Below are positions 15,501 to 21,225 of a stretch of DNA of 21,225 nucleotides, piece by piece. How positions within the stretch are numbered: the stretch's first letter is position 1; every line of letters begins with the position of its first letter. The stretch covers positions 1 through 21,225 of the forward strand of contig JAKAAL010000004.1 of assembly GCA_021802375.1 (NCBI GenBank). Reading direction: 5' to 3'. The notes below the pieces were generated by a model. It searched no databases. It was not told where the DNA came from and saw only the letters and a program-made list of their open reading frames with translations. Origin of the DNA: Bacillota bacterium. GTDB lineage: Bacteria; Bacillota_E; Sulfobacillia; Sulfobacillales; Sulfobacillaceae. A program made the translations under genes and the position numbers.

Positions 15501-15670
15501 TGTACAACATGCAGTATATTGCATGGCTACAAAGTCATCCCGAATGGTTTGCAAGCTTTGCCTCTTCCCAGGAGCATAATTCGGTGGCACAGCATTTGCC
15601 ATCGTCTACTGATTCACCGCCTCTGACGCCCGATGACTCCTTCGCAACGCCCTGGTTAATCGATCAATAG
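12569..15670 (+). CDS. VirD4/TraG-like type IV coupling ATPase
   Basis: The 1033-residue product has two N-terminal membrane segments (about residues 27-42 and 85-113), a poorly conserved region, then a RecA-like ATPase core. Walker A is GIQGSGKSTSL at about residue 454, and Walker B is RLLYDEAQEYL with Asp at about 725. The following LATRFLLELKD resembles the TraG/VirD4 C-terminal motor region. Such proteins bring relaxosome DNA to a type IV secretion channel or pump DNA at the membrane. The C-terminus adds a Pro/Thr-rich linker (about 870-930) and a small helical domain (about 930-1010, beginning SVADMSERYGLSQTLI) that may bind a substrate. GTG at 12569 is preceded by AAAGGAG. No relaxase or channel genes are in the window, so they must lie elsewhere if transfer is conjugative. 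Confidence 0.8.
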   Translation: MIDSSKLPDLPEYRGRSRRNTLFWIAIFAVFVGIALFEWGPRRLWQAVQHGAQSLWMHIPFLTQSVTVYRDGHRVTLRAHPGWVLALAHAVGPLVLGLIAVSVPVVLILLTLRFLLRQHRSRTMTWWEVVLFQNDVVTPDAMRQLFDQLWDALWPRSRWIGSPFWYPWVVSAPPFSLSLIRDHQVDDQMHWVLGIPAAFQDRVLAAWQNTYQNVRFHPWPHPVQAPRQQVVRWRLKYRTAIRLIDVVSQYKALPLEMLVQSVAREGWRERTQVPDFVWQATWVPVSTGRALKRLETAAQYATWEKNVALEQAADSALDQMGRGRWLTELRASAPDYDTMQRMVSAWGVQNRWAILRPHSVVVWRQKWVTWMQHGLPRLWPLAGGNALWSGECATFFALPTGRLRVADLPRSMTRRMPASRALSRQPGDVLMLAEGQDRVGLYPQDFTKNLLLLGIQGSGKSTSLINVFKNSVRATRADGTPLNAVVLFDIGKDTAQAALRLVPPDRTVIWFDPTDPTNPWALEPLDTTVGDAAAMTQLVDTLQDIFGADAIGPRSREILGHTLTIILADSTPDHPRTLRDAYRFLTDEGYRMGFLSQALKNPALPRQTRDFWTVVLPNLLSNNPRFWEEAVAAPRNKLDELLRHGAVEQALGVQEPGHPRKRAINWDRVIAERQVVIINLDMARLGGRSPVRLFGILITQLLWRAIQRQGLKAETDRIPVRLLYDEAQEYLSAQFLDMLALGRAYGFQTVLATRFLLELKDPALQAGIVNLCQNRIIHRIPEPAEAVKLMQQMMTVYINNITLQEEAQNLERFMADDIMRLPDHTAICVWQAKGAVQAPFIGNTIDWRPEAHEDWAQYHLTHQPEWLPALSMEPDPLTPTTPPDAPPASETQSDDTLVPTPANALEETDEEAMPPIPEPIQAKPPATPLRPNPTISVADMSERYGLSQTLITRICSTLGCQLDELAAVLQAHADERPLYNMQYIAWLQSHPEWFASFASSQEHNSVAQHLPSSTDSPPLTPDDSFATPWLIDQ

Positions 15671-15685
15671 AAGGAGAAATTCTTC

Positions 15686-16567
15686 ATGACAACAAAAACG
15701 ACCTTACGACCTATTCATTGGACTCCGGCCCGATCGCCCCGTATGCAGCGGCAACGGGCTTTTAGTCCCTACACGATCGACTTTCTCTGGACGTTAAGTA
15801 TGGTTGGCTATGTTACCGTCGATCAAGCTGGATGGATTTATGGCGCACCTCCACGCACCATGTTTTACAACATTCGGACTTGGCGCGAACGCGGTCTCAT
15901 CCAATCCGCTCGCATTACCTATCACAACCAGCATACCCGCATTGTCACGTTAGCACCCGTAGGCGCGAAACTGTTGCAAGAGAACGATGAAGAAGCCTGG
16001 CAGACGCTCCATCCTCATTGGGAACCGCTTGCCAATACCGAACGCACCGCGCGGATGGTCGAACACAATCTCGATCGAAACACCGTGGCTTTAACGCTCA
16101 CTCGAGCTGCTCGTAAACAAGGGTTTTCCACCTCATGGGATACGTGGCAAACCCATTTAACCGTACCAGGACCGCATCCGCTACATATCCGACCGGATGC
16201 GGCCCTGCGGATTAATGGACATCCCGTGCTCATTGAATTGGAACGATCTTGGCGAGCGGGAACCTTGCTCACTAAATTGAAACATTACGACCATCTGGTA
16301 TTGCAGGGCGGTTGGCGGTCCATTGCTTGGTGCAATGAACCGCCCAAACTCATTCTTGTACCGACAGGAGCTAACACCCAAAAAACGAACTTTGAAAGCT
16401 GGCTAACGACCTTCGAGTTGTCTCAACACAGTTATGCCTGGGTCTGGCCGTGGTCTCATGTCATTCAATCGCAATGGACGGTCTATGGAGGAGATGACAA
16501 TTACCAGATTACGCCTCATAATTTCTGGAGCCTCATCCAACACCCCCCTTATAAGGGACCATCTTAA
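15686..16567 (+). CDS. Replication-relaxation family protein
   Basis: The 293-residue product starts at the ATG at 15686 after AAGGAG at 15672-15677, 15 bases after the coupling ATPase stop. Residues about 28-85 form a winged helix (DFLWTLSMVGYVTVDQAGWI, then NIRTWRERGLI). Later, RPDAALRINGHPVLIELERS with a following KLKHYDHL gives the D...ExE...K pattern of a restriction-nuclease-like fold. This is the architecture of the replication-relaxation family found next to plasmid origins and transfer genes in Gram-positive bacteria, proposed to act in plasmid DNA processing. It sits directly before the iteron array, so it is the best candidate here for the protein that binds or nicks at those repeats. 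That link is inference. No separate Rep initiator is recognised in the window. Confidence 0.75.
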   Translation: MTTKTTLRPIHWTPARSPRMQRQRAFSPYTIDFLWTLSMVGYVTVDQAGWIYGAPPRTMFYNIRTWRERGLIQSARITYHNQHTRIVTLAPVGAKLLQENDEEAWQTLHPHWEPLANTERTARMVEHNLDRNTVALTLTRAARKQGFSTSWDTWQTHLTVPGPHPLHIRPDAALRINGHPVLIELERSWRAGTLLTKLKHYDHLVLQGGWRSIAWCNEPPKLILVPTGANTQKTNFESWLTTFELSQHSYAWVWPWSHVIQSQWTVYGGDDNYQITPHNFWSLIQHPPYKGPS

Positions 16568-16605
16568 AACGCATAACGGCTCATAAGACCCCTTCTTTTT
16601 CGCGC

Positions 16606-16745
16606 TTACGACCCCTTATTTTTTCTCTTATGACCGCAGATAAGCTCTCTTATAACCGTATTATGAAGCCTTATGACCGCCGTAAAACGCCTTATAACCG
16701 CAGGCACGATTTTCTTATAACCGCAAGATCCGGCGTTATGACCGG
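16606..16745. repeat. Iteron-like array, consensus TTATRACCGC, 21-23 bp period
   Basis: Copies start at 16606 (TTACGACCCC), 16628 (TTATGACCGC), 16650 (TTATAACCGT), 16671 (TTATGACCGC), 16692 (TTATAACCGC), 16715 (TTATAACCGC) and 16736 (TTATGACCGG), with a degenerate half-phase copy at 16661. All are in the same orientation, and the spacing of 21-23 bp is two helical turns, so bound proteins would line up on one face. The array is followed by an AT-rich stretch (16745-16850). These are the marks of a plasmid replication origin or a segregation centromere. No gene lies here. Confidence 0.75.
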
Positions 16746-16867
16746 AGATTCCATATTCTGTCACTATATTGAATCCCTTATTTCATGCGGTTTTTCAGTT
16801 TTTCGTTCTTTTGTAAATATATAGCCTTGCCCCAAAAAATTGCATAGTGATTGAAGGAGGTTTTTCG
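16745..16867. other. AT-rich leader between iterons and the ParM-like gene
   Basis: This stretch is rich in T runs and contains AAATATATAG at about 16813-16822. It could be a melting region next to iterons, the promoter of the actin-like gene, or both. A strong GAAGGAGG at 16854-16861 precedes the ATG at 16868. Confidence 0.4.
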
Positions 16868-17815
16868 ATGACATACTTAGCTATCGACGTTGGACACGGA
16901 TACACGAAAACGCTATCGGACACTAACCGCACCATCTTCCCGTCGTTGATTGCGCCGTCTCCCGCCATGCTCGAACTCGGGGATCAAGATCGGCCTCCCG
17001 TAACGCAGATCGACGACACGGACTACCTGGTCGGCAATGCCGCGCGCCTGTACGCCGTGCCCCGCTGGAGCCGCGATAAAGCGTCGGATCCCGAAACGTT
17101 GGCGATGATGCTCGTGGCGGCCGCCGATCATGGCGCGGCTGGCCCTGTCCATCTCGCGACCGGGCTGCCGCTCAGCTGGTACGGCCCGGGTCGTGAAAAG
17201 TTCCAACGCGCGCTCGAAGGCTTTGGGGGAACCGTCACGCTACCGAACGGCACCCAGCACCGGCTCTGGTTTGAAAGTGTCCTCGTGCTGCCGCAAGGCG
17301 TGGCCGCCGCGTCGACCTTATTCTTACGCCCTGAGTATGCACCCGGCGACTATCTCATTATCGACATTGGCTATCGGACCACGGACTTCATTATCGTGAC
17401 CAAAACCCCGACCGGGCGGATTGTCTTCCACCCCGATTTAGCGGATAGCACCGAACTGGGGACGCACGCGGTGAACGCGTGGGTGGCCAGCCAACTCAAG
17501 AAGCAGTACACCATTCCCTTTCAACCCGCGGAAGTGGAAGACCGCAAGCACATCCATGTGCGCGGCCAGCTCGTGGATTTGATGCCCTATCGCGAAACGG
17601 CCATTCAGCATCTCCAAAGCCAACTGCGCGACCGCATTATTGAAAAGCTCGACCAATCGTGGGACAAACTGGCGGGCAAGATTCTCGTGGGGGGCGGCGC
17701 GCTCCTCTATGCGGAAGCCTTTCCGGATGCGGGCATTCCCCAAAATCCCCAATGGGCGAATGCGCAAGCCTATCTGTCAACGCTGAAAGCCCAATTAGCG
17801 ATCAAGTCGTCGTGA
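16868..17815 (+). CDS. ParM/Alp-like actin-family segregation ATPase
   Basis: The start at 16868 follows GAAGGAGG by six bases; an upstream in-frame start at 16847 precedes that site and is unlikely. The 315-residue product has the actin/Hsp70 nucleotide-binding motifs in order. Phosphate-1 is LAIDVGHGYTKT at residues about 4-15, phosphate-2 is YLIIDIGYRTTDF at about 162-174, and the adenosine motif is ILVGGGALLYAEAF at about 275-288. This is the layout of bacterial plasmid actins (ParM, AlfA, Alp7), which polymerise to push plasmid copies apart in the cytoplasm. It is flanked by two different repeat arrays and followed by a ribbon-helix-helix protein, the classic partners. The G+C-rich coding region contrasts with the AT-rich arrays. 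Close homologues also act in archaeal-type actins, but the context favours segregation. Confidence 0.8.
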   Translation: MTYLAIDVGHGYTKTLSDTNRTIFPSLIAPSPAMLELGDQDRPPVTQIDDTDYLVGNAARLYAVPRWSRDKASDPETLAMMLVAAADHGAAGPVHLATGLPLSWYGPGREKFQRALEGFGGTVTLPNGTQHRLWFESVLVLPQGVAAASTLFLRPEYAPGDYLIIDIGYRTTDFIIVTKTPTGRIVFHPDLADSTELGTHAVNAWVASQLKKQYTIPFQPAEVEDRKHIHVRGQLVDLMPYRETAIQHLQSQLRDRIIEKLDQSWDKLAGKILVGGGALLYAEAFPDAGIPQNPQWANAQAYLSTLKAQLAIKSS

Positions 17816-18133
17816 TGTCATTATCACGCCTTTATCTCATCAAGGTTTTAGAATTTTTACCGGGTCCTCATGATGTCATTGACTGACATCATGAGGAAAT
17901 CCTTGATATTGCTTGCTTTGCTTCGCTTTACCGTGTGTTGATGATGTCATTTCCACCCCGTTCACCACGATTTTTCTTGACACAATGACATCATAATCGC
18001 GGCAAAGACGCCCCGTCTTCTTTGTGCTCCTTGGCTTTTCGCGTAACATCATGTCACCCGTTCTTAATGACATCATTTTCGTTGCTATTGCTGCGGTTTT
18101 TCTTGCTCTGATAAGGGTTTTCGTGCGACATCA
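17813..18133. repeat. TGATGTCA octamer array between ParM-like and RHH genes (candidate centromere)
   Basis: Exact TGATGTCA occurs at 17813, 17871 and 17942, and its reverse complement TGACATCA at 17884, 17986 and 18068. One-mismatch copies are at 18044 (TAACATCA) and 18126 (CGACATCA). Flanks extend the consensus to about ATGATGTCATT. The first copy overlaps the stop codon of the ParM-like gene and the last lies 38 bases before the RHH start. The region is otherwise non-coding. Copies on both strands suit a dimeric RHH protein binding as in parC/parN centromeres and also repressing its own gene. Confidence 0.75.
17866..17896. repeat. 13-bp inverted repeat within the octamer array
   Basis: CCTCATGATGTCA (17866-17878) and TGACATCATGAGG (17884-17896) are perfect arms around TTGAC. 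The arms contain two of the array octamers in opposite orientation. The hairpin lies 51 bases after the ParM-like stop and has no T-run, so it may serve as a mRNA 3' end stabiliser, a high-affinity nucleation site, or both. Confidence 0.7.
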
Positions 18134-18163
18134 TTTATCTGCCTCCAAAGGAGTGTCTATTTC

Positions 18164-18541
18164 ATGGGCATGTATCGCTTTACCATTCGATTGCATACGG
18201 TTGATGACCACGAACTGATTGAAGCCCTCCAAAATTACCCATGGGGCCAACGGCAAGCGGTCATTCGCCAAGCCTTGCGGTGGTATCTGGTTCCCGGCGG
18301 CTTTCGCGATCTGCTGGATACGCTTCAGCATCTGCCCCAGGCTGCCTTACCCGAACCGGCGAAATCCGCTCCAACGCCATCTGATTCGCCCCCGTCCCAC
18401 AGCCCACCGCCTACGGTGTTGGGCGATCCCACTGATGTGCCGTTAGACGCCCTCTTACAAGGGCCCCAAACCCCCGAAGAACAACAAGCCTTTGCCCAAA
18501 CGCTGGAAGACATGTTCAAAGCCTTCGGGGATCCGTCGTAA
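18164..18541 (+). CDS. Ribbon-helix-helix protein, candidate ParR-like centromere-binding adaptor
   Basis: The 125-residue product begins with a strand and two helices (MYRFTIRLHTVDDHELIEAL, then GQRQAVIRQALRWYL) typical of ribbon-helix-helix DNA-binding dimers. A Pro/Ser-rich linker spans residues about 58-85, and an acidic helical tail follows (TPEEQQAFAQTLEDMFKAFG). ParR-type adaptors have this plan: the N-terminal RHH binds centromere repeats and the C-terminal tail caps the actin filament. The gene directly follows the TGATGTCA array, with AAAGGAG at 18147-18153 and ATG at 18164. ATG 18170 is possible but its spacing from the site is poor. The match is by fold pattern and position, not by close family recognition. 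Confidence 0.6.
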   Translation: MGMYRFTIRLHTVDDHELIEALQNYPWGQRQAVIRQALRWYLVPGGFRDLLDTLQHLPQAALPEPAKSAPTPSDSPPSHSPPPTVLGDPTDVPLDALLQGPQTPEEQQAFAQTLEDMFKAFGDPS

Positions 18542-18591
18542 CCGATTTCTTATGGTTTCTCTCCATTTTTCGGAAAGCAGGTGAGCCTGTC

Positions 18592-18888
18592 ATGGCTAGT
18601 TTTACTCTTCTTCGCCCGCATTGCGATCTCCGTAAACTCCACACCATCGCTCAATTTTTGCAACCCTATCGCGGTTGGACTCTGACGGTGATGACGCCGG
18701 ACGACAAACAGCATCCACGGTTCACCGGCACGCTTGTCACCGTCACCGACACTTTTTTTGTCCTTGCCGGCCCCGCTTATCGTGTGACCTTTGATTTATG
18801 GACAGTCTGGTCAGGCCGGGCAACCATTCGCCGGCCTAATGGCGCGTTTCTGTGGGATCCCCCGTGGACTGCATCAGAGGTGCATTAA
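18592..18888 (+). CDS. Small hypothetical protein
   Basis: The 98-residue product is not recognised. The middle (WTLTVMTPDDKQHPRFTGTL, then VTVTDTFFVLAG) alternates hydrophobic residues in a way that suggests a small beta-barrel such as an SH3-like or Sm-like fold. It has no signal peptide and no Cys apart from one near the N-terminus. The ribosome binding site is weak (GCAGGTGAG). It sits between the RHH gene and the EAL gene, 12 bases before the latter, and is probably in the same transcript as both. Coding bias matches its neighbours, supporting a real gene. Confidence 0.6.
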   Translation: MASFTLLRPHCDLRKLHTIAQFLQPYRGWTLTVMTPDDKQHPRFTGTLVTVTDTFFVLAGPAYRVTFDLWTVWSGRATIRRPNGAFLWDPPWTASEVH

Positions 18889-18900
18889 GGAGGTGCGTGG

Positions 18901-19623
18901 ATGACACCCTCACCGGTTTCAGCGGTTGACCCGTGGACCCGGCCGCTCTTTTTGGTCTGGCAACCCATTTGGACCCCTCAGCCCCCGGCGTTGCCTGTCG
19001 GGGAAATCCTGACCCGCATTCGTCCTCCGCAACCGGCGTGGGCTTTGTCGCCTCTGGCGTGGTGGCGGATGGCGGTGACGTTAGGCCCGCACCTGGTGGC
19101 ACAGTTGGACCAGTGGGTCTGGCAGACGGTCGCCCGTCACCAGATTCCGGGCCATTGGCATATCAATTTGTGGCCGCATACGGTGAAGACCCAAGCGGCG
19201 TGGATCGCGCAACAGGCTACGGCGGGCCTTGTGTTGGAAACCACGGAGCAATGGCCGTGGTCCGCCCGGTTGTGGGACACCTTATATGATGTGTGGATAA
19301 GCCGGCAGGGGCGCGTCATGCTGGATGATTGGACAGATGATACGGTCGTGCCCACCTATCGGGGCTTGTCAGGAGTAAAAATCGACCAAACGGTGTGGCA
19401 TGATGAACCGTTCACTGGTGCGTTTATTGCTCGATGGACCGACTTTGTAGCCCGTTGTCACGACCACGGGCTGATTGTCATTGCGGAAGGCATTGAAACC
19501 CCGGAACAACGCGATATCGCGCTCCAATGCGGCTGTGATGGCCTCCAAGGCTTTTTGTGGGGGCACCCGCGAGTCTGGCCTCAACGAACGGACGATACCG
19601 AGAATGTTGTGATTCCTCAATAA
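18901..19623 (+). CDS. EAL-domain protein (cyclic-di-GMP phosphodiesterase-like)
   Basis: The 240-residue product is a single divergent EAL domain, the fold that hydrolyses cyclic di-GMP. The signature appears as E35-IL-R39-type GEILTR, N89 in HINLWP, E113 and E116 in LETTE, D142-D143 in MLDDW, K160 in VKIDQ, and E196 with Q202 in IAEGIETPEQ, followed by GLQGFLWGHP where active enzymes have QGY. All metal-binding and catalytic positions I can place are kept, although EAL reads EIL and the DDFGTG loop reads DDWTDD. There is no sensor or GGDEF domain and no membrane segment. The strong AAGGAGGTG at 18888-18896 sets the start at 18901. Genuine activity is plausible but unproven; a degenerate c-di-GMP receptor is the alternative. 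Confidence 0.7.
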   Translation: MTPSPVSAVDPWTRPLFLVWQPIWTPQPPALPVGEILTRIRPPQPAWALSPLAWWRMAVTLGPHLVAQLDQWVWQTVARHQIPGHWHINLWPHTVKTQAAWIAQQATAGLVLETTEQWPWSARLWDTLYDVWISRQGRVMLDDWTDDTVVPTYRGLSGVKIDQTVWHDEPFTGAFIARWTDFVARCHDHGLIVIAEGIETPEQRDIALQCGCDGLQGFLWGHPRVWPQRTDDTENVVIPQ

Positions 19624-19664
19624 TCTGTTGCTGTTGTGATGCAACTCCAGGGAGATGACACGTT

Positions 19665-19967
19665 ATGAAGACTTATCGTGGTATGCGTTTAGAAAATGGC
19701 GTGGCTTTAGTCGAAATTATCGATCATGAGAATGGCCACATCACCTATCGCTCGTCTCGCAATGAGGATCACCCGGAATTTGATTGGGGGTATAACGGGA
19801 TGGGTCCGTATCATTTGGCTCAGTTTTTGATACAGGACGCCATGCCATTCCAAGACATTCCCCAACACGCATTACTGGCCCTCGATCACGTTATTGCTCA
19901 TTGGGCCGATGGATGGACGGTGACCTCAGACGATATCGCACGCATTGTCATAGACCCCGCGCCTTAA
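19665..19967 (+). CDS. DUF6166-like small protein
   Basis: The 100-residue product has a beta-rich N-terminus and the motif FDWGYNGMGPYHLAQFLIQD (about 39-58), close to the WGYgGsGP..LA pattern of DUF6166. These are small cytoplasmic proteins common on plasmids and phages, of unknown role. AGGGAGA lies about nine bases before the ATG at 19665. The stop codon lies inside the symmetric sequence GCCTTAAGGC that leads directly into the omegaRNA. The IscB element therefore either inserted at, or replaced, the natural 3' end of this gene. Confidence 0.55.
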   Translation: MKTYRGMRLENGVALVEIIDHENGHITYRSSRNEDHPEFDWGYNGMGPYHLAQFLIQDAMPFQDIPQHALLALDHVIAHWADGWTVTSDDIARIVIDPAP

Positions 19968-20203
19968 GGCGGGGGCTTGGTAAAGCCCTACTATGACCAG
20001 CCTGAGCGCTTTGAGCGCTACGTTCAGAAGGTGCATACCCAAGGGTGCTTCTCCAGCCGTTGGCTCTATGGGGCAACCGTTAAAAGCGAGCAGGGGAGAG
20101 GCAAGCGGTGCGGTTGTTGCGTTCGACCCTTCTGAACATTGGCGAGGAGAGATTTACGAAAGTAAGCGTCACAAGTCCCTTACGGGAGAAAGGTTGTTGC
20201 AAT
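19955..20203 (+). ncRNA. IscB omegaRNA (HEARO-type RNA)
   Basis: The 236 bases before iscB are non-coding and rich in pairing. GGGCTT/AAGCCC pairs at 19973-19988, and AGCGC/GCGCT forms a hairpin near 20004-20018. A long-range 10-bp stem joins GTTCAGAAGG (20022-20031) and CCTTCTGAAC (20128-20137), and CAACCG pairs with CGGTTG inside it. This nested design directly upstream of IscB is the known HEARO/omegaRNA arrangement. The guide lies at the RNA's 5' end, so it should come from about 19940-19972, at the 3' end of the DUF6166-like gene. The exact scaffold start is uncertain. Confidence 0.75.
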
Positions 20204-21225
20204 ATGGCAGTTTTTGTCTTGGACAAATACCAAAAACCACTCATGCCATGTTCTGAAAAGCGGGCAAGATTGCTGCTCGAACGCGGGAGAGCAAGGGTGC
20301 ACAAGATGTATCCGTTCACCATTCGATTGGTTGATCGGTTGCAGGAAACATCAACCCTGCAAGAAACGCGCCTGAAACTCGATCCGGGGTCAAAAACGAC
20401 GGGAGTCGCCATCACCCTCGACGGCACAATGGGCACAAAAGCTGTTTTTCTTGGCGAGATCGTCCACAAGGCAGGCATCAAAGCAAAATTAGATAGTCGC
20501 CGGTCGATTCGCCGTTCAAGGCGTAACAGAAAAACAAGATACCGTCAAGCGAGATTCTTGAATCGCAAACGCAAAGAAGGTTGGCTCCCGCCAAGTTTGG
20601 AAGCAAGGGTACAACAAACACTTCACACAATAGAGAAACTAAGGAAATTGCTACCAATCCAAGCCATTAGCGTCGAACACGTCAAGTTTGACACGCAGAA
20701 ACTTGAAAGCCCTGAAATCTCAGGGGTAGAGTATCAGCAAGGCACATTGATGGGCTACGAAGTGCGGGAGTATCTGCTCGAAAAGTGGGGGCGAGCCTGC
20801 GTGTACTGTGGCGTCACAGATGTGCCCCTGGAAGTGGAGCACATCATTCCCAAGAGCCGTGGTGGCAGCGATCGAGTCTCGAATCTGACACTGGCTTGTC
20901 ACGACTGCAACCAAGAAAAGGATACTAGAACGGCGGAGGAATACGGATTCCCACATATTCAAGCACATGCCAAAAAGCCATTAAAAGACGCGGCGATGAT
21001 GAATGCGACGAGGTGGCGGTTGTATGAGCGGTTAAGGGCCACTGGCTTGCCGATAGAAACAGGAACGGGGGGACGAACCAAGTACCAACGGATTCAACGA
21101 GGATTGCCGAAAGAACACTACTATGATGCCTTGTGTGTAGGTGCAAATACGCCAGTAAAATTCCGCACTCTACCTGCTTACGTGCAAGTTTGGAGCGCAA
21201 AAGGGCGAGGGACAAGGCAAGATCG
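20204..21225 (+). CDS. iscB: IscB RNA-guided nuclease, 3' end beyond the window
   Basis: The frame is open from ATG 20204 to the window end (340 codons, no stop). Domains are in the IscB order. The PLMP domain (KPLMPCSEKRARLLLERGRA) comes first, then RuvC-I with D60 in LKLDPGSKTTGVAI. An Arg-rich bridge helix follows (about 99-122), then RuvC-II with E158 in ISVEHVKFD. The HNH domain has C199, C202, H213 in VEHIIPKSRGG, N227, C232 and C235, and RuvC-III has H305 and D308 in HYYDALCVGA. All catalytic positions are kept. IscB is the ancestor of Cas9: guided by omegaRNA, it cuts both strands of DNA. It is preceded directly by its omegaRNA. A few dozen C-terminal residues are missing only because the window ends. 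Confidence 0.93.
   Translation, partial: MAVFVLDKYQKPLMPCSEKRARLLLERGRARVHKMYPFTIRLVDRLQETSTLQETRLKLDPGSKTTGVAITLDGTMGTKAVFLGEIVHKAGIKAKLDSRRSIRRSRRNRKTRYRQARFLNRKRKEGWLPPSLEARVQQTLHTIEKLRKLLPIQAISVEHVKFDTQKLESPEISGVEYQQGTLMGYEVREYLLEKWGRACVYCGVTDVPLEVEHIIPKSRGGSDRVSNLTLACHDCNQEKDTRTAEEYGFPHIQAHAKKPLKDAAMMNATRWRLYERLRATGLPIETGTGGRTKYQRIQRGLPKEHYYDALCVGANTPVKFRTLPAYVQVWSAKGRGTRQD

Noticed and set aside
16640..16745. The TTATRACCGC repeats as a CRISPR array
   Set aside because: Repeat units are only 10 bp with 11-13 bp between them and no cas genes; spacing matches iterons, not CRISPR.
17977..17982. TTGACA as a -35 box inside the octamer array
   Set aside because: No -10 box occurs at 16-18 bases; the sequence is better explained by the adjacent TGACATCA repeat.

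Overview
The window looks like accessory DNA, probably a plasmid or integrated mobile element, from a low-to-mid G+C acidophilic or thermophilic Firmicute of the Sulfobacillus type. That assignment is an inference. It rests on strong AAGGAGG-type ribosome binding sites, GTG starts, the overall codon style and the mix of plasmid genes. No rRNA or chromosomal marker is present to confirm it.

Left part (1-5500): a Tn3-family transposase remnant on the minus strand is followed by a compact, translationally coupled three-gene operon with visibly lower G+C than its surroundings. It encodes a PQQ-like beta-propeller protein ending in a truncated C39-like peptidase segment, a DHA3-type MFS exporter, and an M3-type zinc peptidase with a complete metal site. 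This looks like a peptide-processing and export cassette with no recognised precursor.

Middle part (5500-9140): a gene graveyard. It holds a HicA toxin gene with an odd N-terminus, a HicB antitoxin cut off by an inverted phospholipase-D-like fragment, an antitoxin-like C-terminus, a twice-frameshifted XRE regulator, a 255-bp element bounded by Tn3-like inverted repeats, a frameshifted unknown gene, the C-terminal part of a large membrane protein, and an intact DUF805 gene. A solo TnpB element (about 9150-10710) follows, then a lipoprotein gene with a clear terminator.

Right part (12200-21225): an ordered plasmid backbone. A small VKOR-like thiol oxidoreductase, a VirD4/TraG-like coupling ATPase and a replication-relaxation family protein form one operon. 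Next come about seven TTATRACCGC iterons at 21-23 bp spacing, a ParM-like actin ATPase, a second array of TGATGTCA octamers on both strands, and a small ribbon-helix-helix protein. I read the last three as a type II-like segregation system with its centromere between motor and adaptor. Downstream are a small unknown protein, an EAL-domain protein with its catalytic residues retained, a DUF6166-like protein, and an IscB nuclease with its omega-RNA, which runs off the window end.

The strongest candidates for something undescribed are the parM / TGATGTCA array / RHH locus with its separate iteron array, and the propeller-MFS-M3 peptidase operon. The Tn3-derived miniature element and the two OMEGA nucleases (TnpB and IscB), neither with a TnpA beside it, are also notable.
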